NCBI GenBank assembly: GCA_030666935.1 | Contig: DAOUWX010000147.1 | Coordinates: 1-5,193 of the forward strand | DNA: 5,193 nt | Origin: Atribacterota bacterium | Lineage (GTDB): Bacteria > Atribacterota > Phoenicimicrobiia > Phoenicimicrobiales > Phoenicimicrobiaceae | Reading direction: 5' to 3' | Shown: positions 1 to 5,193 of the stretch, one piece after another | Layout: every line of letters starts with the position of its first letter | How positions within the stretch are numbered: the stretch's first letter is position 1 | Program-made: the position numbers and the translations under genes | Notes under the pieces: model-generated | What the model saw: only the letters and a program-made list of their open reading frames with translations | Told to the model about the DNA's origin: nothing | The model's database searches: none

Positions 1-71
1 GGAAAACTTAATACAAACATAACTTTCAAAGGATTGCCGGTTAGAATTTCTTCACGGGTAACTTTTCTCAT
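1..71 (-). CDS. MATE family efflux transporter, N-terminal fragment
   Basis: Only the first 23 codons are inside the window; the gene continues past the left edge. The visible N-terminus is MRKVTREEILTGNPLKVMFV followed by LSF and the first two bases of a probable proline codon. The pattern I-L-T-G-N-P-L-K-V-M, leading into a hydrophobic helix with L-S-F-P, is typical of the start of bacterial MATE (multidrug and toxin extrusion) proteins, which are membrane antiporters expelling drugs or metabolites using Na+ or H+. The ATG at 71-69 is chosen because an AAGGAG ribosome binding site lies 5 nt upstream. The gene is 52 nt downstream of the SHOCT-like gene on the same strand and probably belongs to the same operon. 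The family call rests on a short N-terminal signature only; substrate and completeness cannot be judged. Confidence 0.68.
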   Translation of the reverse strand, partial: MRKVTREEILTGNPLKVMFVLSF

Positions 72-84
72 TCTCTCTCCTTCT
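72..84 (-). promoter_or_regulatory. Ribosome binding site of the MATE gene
   Basis: Read on the minus strand, AAGGAG is followed by AGAGA and then ATG. This is a near-perfect Shine-Dalgarno sequence at 5-nt spacing and supports the start at 71. A TATAAT hexamer also occurs at 103-98, but no convincing -35 box sits at the right distance, so a separate promoter is not claimed. Confidence 0.6.
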
Positions 85-123
85 TTACGGATTGTAAATT
101 ATAATATAACAATTTTTCCTCAA

Positions 124-513
124 TTATACAATTTCTATCTCGACATGCTCTCCTTTTTCTTCTTCCATTATATCTACAATTTTACCGGTAAATTCCGGGT
201 CATTCATCGCTTTGTTGAGTTCATCCATATCGATGGGTATTTCTTCTCCGCCAATATCTACTGTGTTCTTGCCCAACTTGCTAGCGAGATTTATTCCCCA
301 ATTGACTAAGCTGAAAGGAATGGTGACATTTACCTGAGGCTTGTCTCCTTTGGTGACGCGGATTTTTAAGAATCTCTTTTTCTTTGTAGAGAGAGGAGTA
401 GTCTCCTCTTCTTCTTTAGTTTCCCTTAAGGCCTCCAGAAGCTCTGCCGCTTCCTCATCATTAATTTTCCCTTCTTTAAGCATTTCCAAAACTTTTTTAA
501 TTTCTTCTTTCAT
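124..513 (-). CDS. SHOCT-like domain-containing protein
   Basis: A 129-residue soluble, highly charged protein without signal peptide or membrane helix. Residues 1-30 form a short helical hairpin of the SHOCT-like type (VLEMLKEGKINDEEAAELLE), as also found at the N-terminus of YvlB/LiaX-type envelope-stress proteins. Residues 31-47 are an acidic then basic linker. Residues 48-129 hold the conserved block usual for this family: RFLKIRV, then VNVTIPFSLVNWGI, then a C-terminal strand GEHVEIEIV. The biochemical function is unknown; these small domains are thought to mediate oligomerisation or protein contacts. GGAG lies 10 nt before the ATG at 513. The gene is 97 nt downstream of the DUF2089 regulator and 52 nt upstream of the MATE gene, all on the same strand, suggesting co-expression. 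The family assignment is good; the role is inference. Confidence 0.8.
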   Translation of the reverse strand: MKEEIKKVLEMLKEGKINDEEAAELLEALRETKEEEETTPLSTKKKRFLKIRVTKGDKPQVNVTIPFSLVNWGINLASKLGKNTVDIGGEEIPIDMDELNKAMNDPEFTGKIVDIMEEEKGEHVEIEIV

Positions 514-555
514 TTTTTCTAAACTCCTTTTAAAATTTGTTTTTAGTTAATAGAC

Positions 556-592
556 GAGATTGCCACGCTTGCCTTTAGCAAGCTCGCAATGA
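556..592. repeat. Imperfect hairpin, dispersed-palindrome-like repeat
   Basis: An inner stem GCTTGC (567-572) pairs with GCAAGC (578-583) around a CTTTA loop. An outer stem ATTGC (559-563) pairs with GCAAT (586-590), leaving a 3x2 internal loop. Read on the minus strand it has the form ATCATTGCGAGC...GTGGCAATCTC. This resembles the ATTGCGAG...GCAATCTC palindromes scattered through intergenic regions of many unrelated bacterial genomes. It fills the gap between the DUF2089 and SHOCT-like genes. No T-run follows on the minus strand, so it does not look like an intrinsic terminator; it could stabilise or process the operon mRNA. Confidence 0.6.
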
Positions 593-610
593 TAAAAGTA
601 AAATTTTTAT

Positions 611-976
611 TTATTGTTTTATTTCCTTCATTAATTTTATCGCCTCGGCAGCGGTAATTTCTCCTCTTTCAAGGGTATCTAAAATCTCTTTTTCCTTAAG
701 TCTTTCACTTTCATTAAATAATCCCAGGGTAATTAGCAATTTATCCAAACGATTTTTTACAGTAGGGTAAGAGATACCCATCCTCTCCTGAACTTCTTTG
801 ATATTTCCTCTGGAGCGAAGAAAGGCAATTAAAAATTTAGTATCTTCCTCAGAGAGAGACAGAAGTTTGCTTATAGGAAATTCTCCCTGAATTGTAGTGC
901 TGCATTTAGGGCATCTTAATTCTGTAATCTCCAACATAGAGCTACAGGCCGGGCAAAGAGTCGGAATTTTCTTCAT
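611..976 (-). CDS. DUF2089 family zinc-ribbon/HTH regulator
   Basis: A 121-residue protein matching the DUF2089 layout. Residues 8-25 form a zinc ribbon with C8-P-A-C11 and C22-P-K-C25. Residues 40-86 form a helix-turn-helix segment (SLSEEDTKFLIAFLRSRGNI, then EVQERMGISYPTVKNRLDKL) with the typical G-N-I-K-E-V and S-Y-P-T-V-K-N-R recognition-helix pattern. Residues 97-119 (EILDTLERGEITAAEAIKLM plus KEI) are a short SHOCT-like helical hairpin. It is probably a cytoplasmic DNA-binding transcription regulator; its ligand is unknown. The ATG at 976 has an excellent GGAGG site 6 nt upstream. It leads a minus-strand cluster with the SHOCT-like and MATE genes, and two palindromes near its promoter suggest autoregulation. 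Family call is firm; regulatory target is inference. Confidence 0.88.
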   Translation of the reverse strand: MKKIPTLCPACSSMLEITELRCPKCSTTIQGEFPISKLLSLSEEDTKFLIAFLRSRGNIKEVQERMGISYPTVKNRLDKLLITLGLFNESERLKEKEILDTLERGEITAAEAIKLMKEIKQ

Positions 977-980
977 TATT

Positions 981-987
981 CACCTCC
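981..987 (-). promoter_or_regulatory. Ribosome binding site of the DUF2089 gene
   Basis: GGAGGTG on the minus strand lies just before AATA and the ATG at 976-974. The GGAGG core has 6-nt spacing, which fixes this start. Confidence 0.8.
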
Positions 988-990
988 ATG

Positions 991-1024
991 TTAATATAAT
1001 TAATGTTGTTATTAATAATATTAA
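991..1024. promoter_or_regulatory. Candidate operator: two TTAAT-N3-ATTAA palindromes
   Basis: TTAAT-ATA-ATTAA lies at 991-1003 and TTAAT-AAT-ATTAA at 1012-1024. The second extends to 7-bp arms (1010-1016 with 1020-1026). The two copies are offset by 21 bp, about two helical turns, so they would face the same side of the DNA. The upstream copy covers the -10 box and the other lies in the 5' untranslated region of the DUF2089 gene. This is the arrangement expected for an autorepressor. The surrounding sequence is extremely AT-rich, so chance palindromes are easy; confidence is moderate. Confidence 0.4.
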
Positions 1025-1046
1025 TATAAATGTTTAATAATGTCAA
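1018..1046 (-). promoter_or_regulatory. Promoter of the DUF2089 operon
   Basis: Minus strand: a perfect TTGACA -35 box (1046-1041), a 17-nt spacer and TAATAT (1023-1018) as the -10 box. Transcription would start near 1011, giving a leader of about 35 nt that contains the GGAGG ribosome binding site. The perfect -35 and ideal spacing make this a convincing housekeeping-sigma promoter. Confidence 0.65.
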
Positions 1047-1167
1047 GTAAAATATTAATAAAGTTATATATTATATTATAATATTGATATTTATAATGAA
1101 TTTATTATTACTGCACCAGGCACGAAATGACAAAATGATATATTTCCTTAAAATTTACTGCCTTGGA

Positions 1168-1282
1168 TAGTGGAAATATTAAGATATATTATTATGGTCT
1201 TGGTTAGATAGTAATTAGTTTGAAATTGAAGCTCATCTAATTAACCAAGTAACTAACTAACCAGCTAACTAATTTTCCACTA
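1168..1282. repeat. Inverted-repeat-bounded 115-bp segment, possible MITE-like element
   Basis: TAGTGGAAA (1168-1176) is perfectly inverted as TTTCCACTA (1274-1282). Inside lies a second inverted pair, CTTGGTTA (1199-1206) with TAACCAAG (1242-1249). The adjacent GAT (1207-1209) can pair with ATC (1235-1237). The nested symmetry suggests a foldable element or a small non-autonomous mobile element. I see no clear target-site duplication at the ends and no coding capacity. A transcript hairpin is the alternative reading. Confidence 0.35.
1238..1272. repeat. Degenerate CTAA-type short tandem repeats
   Basis: TAATTAACCA at 1238, TAACTAACCA at 1254 and TAACTAA at 1266 are spaced by 16 and 12 nt, multiples of four. 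The tract therefore looks like a decayed tetranucleotide (TAAC/CTAA) repeat with CCAAG or CCAG interruptions. It lies inside the right half of the inverted-repeat segment. Confidence 0.45.
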
Positions 1283-1298
1283 GATATAAATAGTTTTC

Positions 1299-1327
1299 TT
1301 GCAATTAAATATTTATTTACGTAGAAT
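1299..1327 (+). promoter_or_regulatory. Promoter of the YddG-like exporter gene
   Basis: TTGCAA (1299-1304, four of six consensus bases) is followed by a 17-nt spacer and TAGAAT (1322-1327, five of six). Transcription would begin near 1334, leaving a leader of about 52 nt before the TTG start. The spacing is ideal but the -35 box is only fair. Confidence 0.5.
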
Positions 1328-1373
1328 AAATACATTAACCGGAGAAAAAATAATTTGCTGCTCTGAGGGCATA

Positions 1374-1389
1374 AGGGAGATGTAGTTTG
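1374..1389 (+). promoter_or_regulatory. Ribosome binding site deciding the TTG start
   Basis: AGGGAGA at 1374-1380 is 6 nt upstream of the TTG at 1387. An in-frame TAA at 1372-1374 excludes any earlier start, and the next in-frame ATG would remove about 85 residues, including the first membrane helices. The gene therefore uses TTG. Confidence 0.75.
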
Positions 1390-2316
1390 AAAATATCTGT
1401 TTCTCAAGAGAATTTAAATACTATATTTGGAATATTGGCTATATTATTTTGGGGGACTACTATCGCCTTTTCGCGAAGCCTGACAGAGCAGTTAGGGCCT
1501 TTAACTGCTGCTTCCTGGATATACTTACTGAGCGGTATTTGGAGTTGTATTTATCTGATTAGTAAACCGGGGGGAATTAAAAAAACCTCTCAACTTCCCA
1601 TATTATATTTAATAGGTTGTGGAACTTTATTTATTTTTTATATGGTATGTCTTTATTTGGCGGTGGGATTAGCTTTTAGCCGTGAACAGGTAATTGAAGT
1701 AAGTATTATTAATTATCTCTGGCCCGGATTGACTCTGGTCTTTTCCCTTCCTATTTTAAAAAAGAAGGCGAAAATAACTTTAATTCCCGGTATTATAATG
1801 GCCTTTGCTGGATTTTACCTGGCTACAGTAAACAGTGGAATGTTTTCCTGGGAGGTTTTCAAAGGAAACTTTCAAGTAAATTATTTTCCCTATTTATTAG
1901 CTTTTATGGCTGCTATTTCCTGGGGGCTCTATTCTATTTTGGTTCGCCGCTGGGCTGGTCATACTGAAGGTGGGGCAGTCCCCCTCTTTCTTTTGGGTAC
2001 CGGATTAGTCTTAATTGCGATAAGGTTTATGTTTCCCGAAGAATCTTATTGGACGCCACGGGTAGTAGTCGAGCTTTTATATATGTCTGTCTTCCCCACC
2101 TTTTTAGCTTATACTTTCTGGGATAGGGCTATGCGAAAAGGCAATATTATCTTAGTTGCTTCTCTTTCCTATTTTACCCCCTTACTTTCTATTATTATCA
2201 GTTCCCTATATCTTCAGGTGGTAATTAAACCCAGCCTCTGGATAGCCTGTGGCTTGGTTATTGCAGGAGCTGTTATCTGTAAATTTTCTATTATGGATAA
2301 AACTGAAAAAATCTAA
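1387..2316 (+). CDS. yddG: YddG-like DMT-family exporter (EamA domains)
   Basis: A 309-residue integral membrane protein of the drug/metabolite transporter superfamily. It has two EamA repeats (about residues 12-148 and 167-302) and about ten hydrophobic helices. Residues 101-116 (QVIEVSIINYLWPGLT) closely match the E. coli YddG motif QAIEVGMVNYLWPSLT. FWGTTIAFSR near residue 21 and GNIILVASLSYFTPLLS at residues 252-268 also match that protein. E. coli YddG exports aromatic amino acids and related compounds across the inner membrane; the exact substrate here is not shown by the sequence. Length is normal for the family. It uses a TTG start with a good ribosome binding site and its own promoter. 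It is transcribed divergently from the DUF2089 operon and is probably monocistronic. Confidence 0.85.
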   Translation: MKISVSQENLNTIFGILAILFWGTTIAFSRSLTEQLGPLTAASWIYLLSGIWSCIYLISKPGGIKKTSQLPILYLIGCGTLFIFYMVCLYLAVGLAFSREQVIEVSIINYLWPGLTLVFSLPILKKKAKITLIPGIIMAFAGFYLATVNSGMFSWEVFKGNFQVNYFPYLLAFMAAISWGLYSILVRRWAGHTEGGAVPLFLLGTGLVLIAIRFMFPEESYWTPRVVVELLYMSVFPTFLAYTFWDRAMRKGNIILVASLSYFTPLLSIIISSLYLQVVIKPSLWIACGLVIAGAVICKFSIMDKTEKI

Positions 2317-2404
2317 CTAAAGCAAGGGAATAGGCAATACGTTGCTACAATTACAATAATAGATTCCAATTACCTCTTTTTTAGTTTAGTAAATTAACTT
2401 TCCT

Positions 2405-2434
2405 ATCTATAGCGCTATCTCTTAGATTTTTTTT
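2405..2434 (+). terminator. Weak candidate terminator after the exporter gene
   Basis: ATCTA (2405-2409) can pair with TAGAT (2423-2427) just before an eight-base T-run (2427-2434). The loop contains part of a perfect 10-bp palindrome ATAGCGCTAT (2409-2418). The stem is short and AT-rich, so termination may be inefficient. It lies 89 nt past the exporter stop codon, and the T-run abuts the next gene's -35 box. Confidence 0.35.
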
Positions 2435-2461
2435 GAAAAAAGAAAGAATTTAAGATATTAT
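2433..2461 (+). promoter_or_regulatory. Promoter of the PAS/GAF sensor gene
   Basis: TTGAAA (2433-2438, five of six) is followed by a 17-nt spacer and TATTAT (2456-2461, five of six). Transcription would start near 2468 with a leader of about 40 nt. A perfect TATAAT also occurs at 2472-2477 but has only a poor TTTAAG box at -35 distance. Confidence 0.55.
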
Positions 2462-2493
2462 ATAGTATAAATATAATAGGAAAAATTAAAACT

Positions 2494-2510
2494 TGAGGAT
2501 GGATAATATG
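2494..2510 (+). promoter_or_regulatory. Ribosome binding site choosing the sensor start
   Basis: TGAGG at 2494-2498 is 9 nt before the ATG at 2508 but directly abuts the in-frame ATG at 2499. The later ATG is therefore favoured. An in-frame TAA at 2487-2489 limits the possible extension to three to five residues. Confidence 0.55.
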
Positions 2511-5193
2511 AAAGATGGTGAAAAGGCTAAAAAACAACCTATCAATGAATTGTTTGATTTGCGTAAAAAGATTGCCGAGTTAGAAAATGTAAAAACCAGC
2601 CATAAACAAACAGAGAAAAAATTAGCGAAATCTGAGGAACTATACCGTCTAATTGCTGAAAATGCCAGTGATGTAATTTCTTTTGCCACTTTTAATTTAC
2701 GTCCGGTTTATACCTATGTTGGTCCTTCTGTTAAAATAAGCACTGGATATGAACCTGAAGAATTACTCGGTAAATCCCCCTTTAATTTTATCCATCCTAA
2801 CGACAAAAAGAAATTATTTCCAATATTAAAAAATTATGTTAATAATAAGTTAAAGAAGATTTTCACTGGAAAAGAATTACCTACCACCAAGAGAATTGAA
2901 TTTCGTTTTAAACATAAAGAGGGAAATTGGCGATACCTTCAAAGTGATGTAGATATTGTCGGGAACCAACTGCTTTTTGTCACCAGAGATATCACTGACC
3001 AGAAGAAAGCCGAAGAAATAATAAAACAATCTGAGAAGAAATACCGTACTCTCTTCGAGAATATGCCCGGAGTTTACTATCGTGCAGATAGAAAAGGAAA
3101 TGTCATAATGGTAAATCCTCCTGGAGTTAGATTACTGGGATATAATTCCCCCAAAGAGATTATAGGAAAAAATCTCGCAAAAGATTTATATTATATCCCT
3201 AAAGACAGAAAATATTTTTTAGAAGAACTGAAAAAGGGAAAGGGGAACGTCAAAAATTATGAAGTAACTCTAAAAAAAAGAGATGGTACCCCGGTTACTG
3301 TCTCTACTTCCAGCCATTACTATTATGACAAAGAAGGAAATGTTGCTGGAGTGGAAGGTATTTTTGCGGATATTACCGAACGTAAGGAGATGGAAGAAAA
3401 TTTACGAAAAAGCCAGCAGGAATTTGCCAGTCTCTTTGAGAGTAGCCCTGAGGCCTTAGTCTATCTGGATGAAAAAGCTAATATCTTAGATATTAACTCC
3501 CGTTTTACCAAACTTTTCGGCTATACTTTGGAGGAAGTTAAAGGTAGAAATATTGATGATGGTATGATACATTCCCCTGACAAGATAGAAGAAGGGAAGA
3601 GATTAAGTAGAAATGGCTTTGAAGGACCTTTGAACTGTGAGGCAGTAAGGAAAAAGAAAGATGGAACTTTATTTCCAGTACATATCTCTTCTGCTCCGGT
3701 AAGAATAAAAGGAAAAAAGAATGGTTTTATCTCAGTATACCAGGACATCACCGAACGTAAACAAAACGAAAAGCTCCAACAGGTTTTATACAATATCTCT
3801 ACGGCTGCCAATTCCCCTATTACTCTTGACCAACTTTATAAAATTATCCATAAAGAATTAGGCAACATAATCGATACTACTAATTTTCATATTGCCTTGC
3901 TCAACAAAGAAGAAAACAGAATACACTATGATTATTTTTTTGACGAGAAAGATAATATCTCTATTACTTTAGAATATGATAATGTTGGTTCACTTTCTGC
4001 TCATGTAATTAAAACTGGCCAGCCCCTTTTAGTCAACCGTAAACAGATTAATAAAATGATTGAGAGAGGGGAATTAATTCTGTCTCATTTGGGTACCTTA
4101 ACCGAAGAGATTCTTTGGTTGGGGGTACCTCTAAAGATAGAAGGTAAAGTGATCGGAACAATGGCTGTCTTAAGTTATGTTAACTCTAAGCTCTACACCC
4201 AGAAAGACATCAAAATTATGGAATTCGTTTCCTCCCAGGTAGCTACTGCTATAAAGCGAAAACAGGACGAAGAAGCTCTTAATAAGAGCCAGCAGGAATT
4301 TGCCAGCCTTTTTAAGAAAATACCGGAAGCCTTAGTTTATACCGACAAAAAGAGTAATATTCTATATATTAATTCTCAATTTACAAAATTGTTCGGTTAT
4401 ACTTTAGATGAAATTAAAGGAAAAAACATTGATGAAGGTATAATCCACACTCAAGAAAACATTGATGAAGGAAAATATTATTCCAAAAAATCACTAAAGC
4501 ATTTCGTAAATTACGAAACATACAGAAAAAGAAAAGATGGAAGCATATTCCCGGTATTTATATCTGCTTCCTCAATTAAGATTAATAATAAGGTAAAAGG
4601 GGTTATCACTTTATATCAGGATATTACAGAAAGAAAAAGGAACGACAATTTGCAAAAAGTACTCTACAATATCTCTAAAGCTGCTAACTCTCCCATCTCT
4701 CTTGACCAGCTCTATCCTATAATCCATAAAGAATTAGGTAATATCATTGATACCACTAATTTTTTTATTGCCTTAACAGATTACCAAAAAGATGAAATCC
4801 ATTTTCCTTATTTTGTAGATGAAAAGGATGAGGATTTCGCTATTATCAATTTCAGTGAGACTAATTCTCTTACTGTCTATGTCATAAAGACTGATCAACC
4901 TTTACTGGTTGATTACAAGAAGCTACAGAAGATGATTGCTCAAAGAGAACTAAACGTTGTTGGCAGTATCACTGACAAAACTATCTGGTTAGGTGTCCCT
5001 TTAAAAGTAGAAGATAGGGTCATCGGGGCTATGGCTGTCCAAAGCTACACCAATCCTAATCTTTATCACAAAGAAGATATCAAACTTATGGAATTTGTCT
5101 CTAGTCAGATAGCTACTGCTATAGAAAGAAAAAGGATGGAAGAGGAACTGAAAAGATTGGCTCATTATGACACCCTTACCGGAGCATATAATA
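2508..5193 (+). CDS. Multi-PAS/GAF sensor with GGDEF domain (probable diguanylate cyclase), 3'-truncated
   Basis: An open frame of 895 codons that runs off the right edge. Residues 12-45 are a charged, probable coiled coil. PAS1 spans about 43-165, PAS2 175-293, PAS3 302-418, GAF1 423-584, PAS4 594-710 and GAF2 715-875. PAS2, PAS3 and PAS4 end in the classic D-I-T-E-R-K motif and PAS1 in D-I-T-D. The GAFs carry WLGVPLK...VIG.MAV. The last visible residues LAHYDTLTGAYN are the start of a GGDEF domain, which makes cyclic di-GMP from two GTP; the catalytic GGDEF motif itself lies outside the window. No membrane helix or signal peptide is seen, so it should sense cytoplasmic signals. PAS3-GAF1 and PAS4-GAF2 are a tandem duplication. 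An EAL or HD-GYP domain could follow beyond the edge. Domain assignment is strong; ligands are unknown. Confidence 0.88.
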   Translation, partial: MKDGEKAKKQPINELFDLRKKIAELENVKTSHKQTEKKLAKSEELYRLIAENASDVISFATFNLRPVYTYVGPSVKISTGYEPEELLGKSPFNFIHPNDKKKLFPILKNYVNNKLKKIFTGKELPTTKRIEFRFKHKEGNWRYLQSDVDIVGNQLLFVTRDITDQKKAEEIIKQSEKKYRTLFENMPGVYYRADRKGNVIMVNPPGVRLLGYNSPKEIIGKNLAKDLYYIPKDRKYFLEELKKGKGNVKNYEVTLKKRDGTPVTVSTSSHYYYDKEGNVAGVEGIFADITERKEMEENLRKSQQEFASLFESSPEALVYLDEKANILDINSRFTKLFGYTLEEVKGRNIDDGMIHSPDKIEEGKRLSRNGFEGPLNCEAVRKKKDGTLFPVHISSAPVRIKGKKNGFISVYQDITERKQNEKLQQVLYNISTAANSPITLDQLYKIIHKELGNIIDTTNFHIALLNKEENRIHYDYFFDEKDNISITLEYDNVGSLSAHVIKTGQPLLVNRKQINKMIERGELILSHLGTLTEEILWLGVPLKIEGKVIGTMAVLSYVNSKLYTQKDIKIMEFVSSQVATAIKRKQDEEALNKSQQEFASLFKKIPEALVYTDKKSNILYINSQFTKLFGYTLDEIKGKNIDEGIIHTQENIDEGKYYSKKSLKHFVNYETYRKRKDGSIFPVFISASSIKINNKVKGVITLYQDITERKRNDNLQKVLYNISKAANSPISLDQLYPIIHKELGNIIDTTNFFIALTDYQKDEIHFPYFVDEKDEDFAIINFSETNSLTVYVIKTDQPLLVDYKKLQKMIAQRELNVVGSITDKTIWLGVPLKVEDRVIGAMAVQSYTNPNLYHKEDIKLMEFVSSQIATAIERKRMEEELKRLAHYDTLTGAYN
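3411..5158 (+). repeat. Tandem duplication of a PAS-GAF coding unit
   Basis: The unit starting at 3411 recurs at 4287, an offset of 876 nt (292 codons). The first 20 bases of both copies are identical (agccagcaggaatttgccag). At the GAF start the offset is still 876 nt (3774 against 4650). Near the GAF end it is 870 nt (ATGGAATT at 4218 against 5088), so copy 2 has lost a net two codons within the GAF. Protein landmarks such as SQQEFASLF, FTKLFGYTL, YQDITERK, HKELGNIIDTTNF and MEFVSSQ recur in order. The copies have diverged elsewhere but share a clear common origin. Confidence 0.9.

Larger units (their letters stand above)
977..1386. other. Divergent intergenic region, 410 bp, no gene
   Basis: This region separates the minus-strand DUF2089 operon from the plus-strand exporter gene. 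Positions 988-1112 are nearly all A/T and include a 12-bp perfect palindrome ATATTATAATAT at 1073-1084. Positions 1113-1167 show nothing I can name. Positions 1168-1282 form an inverted-repeat-bounded segment, and 1299-1386 contain the exporter promoter and leader. I find no convincing open frame with a ribosome binding site, no tRNA and no recognisable riboswitch. Confidence 0.7.

Noticed and set aside
34..309. Plus-strand open frame of 91 codons
   Set aside because: It lies mostly antisense to the SHOCT-like gene, has no good ribosome binding site and a composition (F, Y, I rich) typical of a reverse-strand shadow.
341..550. Plus-strand open frame of 69 codons rich in Ser and Phe
   Set aside because: Antisense shadow of the charged N-terminal half of the SHOCT-like protein; no start signal.
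1112..1130. TGCACCAGGCACG motif resembling GGTGCCAGGCACC-type palindromes
   Set aside because: The symmetry is incomplete and there is only one copy in the window, so it is not supported as a repeat.
1238..1272. CRISPR-like array
   Set aside because: The repeats are 7-10 nt, degenerate and without spacers; they fit a decayed tetranucleotide repeat.
1330..1386. Riboswitch or attenuator in the exporter leader
   Set aside because: The leader is about 52 nt, with no strong stem, no T-run and no recognisable aptamer motif.
2334..2345. GCAA-TACG-TTGC hairpin as terminator of the exporter gene
   Set aside because: Only a 4-bp stem and no T-run follows.
2486..2689. Minus-strand open frame of 67 codons
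   Set aside because: Antisense to the start of the PAS/GAF sensor, whose domain content is unambiguous.
3521..3811. Minus-strand open frame of 96 codons
   Set aside because: Antisense to PAS3 and the start of GAF1; no family resemblance.

Overview
This is an AT-rich bacterial window with strong GGAGG-type ribosome binding sites, AT-rich promoters and tightly packed genes. The gene set is a DUF2089 regulator, a SHOCT-like protein, a MATE exporter, a YddG-type exporter and a large PAS/GAF sensor that runs into a GGDEF domain. It suggests a low-GC, probably free-living or sediment-type bacterium, possibly from an uncultured anaerobic phylum. No marker fixes the taxonomy, so this is a weak inference.

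Left part (1-976, minus strand): a probable three-gene operon reading right to left. It contains a DUF2089 zinc-ribbon/HTH regulator (976-611), a SHOCT-like domain protein (513-124) and the first 23 codons of a MATE family efflux transporter (71 to the window edge). A consensus sigma-70-type promoter lies just upstream of the regulator. Two TTAAT-N3-ATTAA palindromes, 21 bp apart, flank or overlap its -10 box and look like an autoregulatory operator. The gap between the regulator and the SHOCT-like gene holds a hairpin resembling dispersed palindromic repeats.

Middle (977-1386): a 410-bp divergent intergenic region. Its left third is almost pure A/T. Its centre carries a 115-bp segment bounded by 9-bp inverted repeats, with an internal hairpin and degenerate CTAA-type repeats. 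Its right end has a promoter for the exporter gene.

Right part (1387-5193, plus strand): a YddG-like DMT-family exporter (309 aa, TTG start). It is followed by a weak candidate terminator that overlaps the promoter of a large cytoplasmic sensor. The sensor starts at 2508 and runs off the window: coiled coil, PAS, PAS, then a tandemly duplicated PAS-GAF unit, then the first residues of a GGDEF domain. It is most likely a diguanylate cyclase.

Taken together, the window pairs two exporter genes facing away from a small stress-type regulator with an unlinked c-di-GMP signalling gene. I see no clear new defence or mobile system. The points most worth a second look are the DUF2089 operator, the helical motif shared by the regulator and its neighbour, the inverted-repeat element, and the PAS-GAF duplication.
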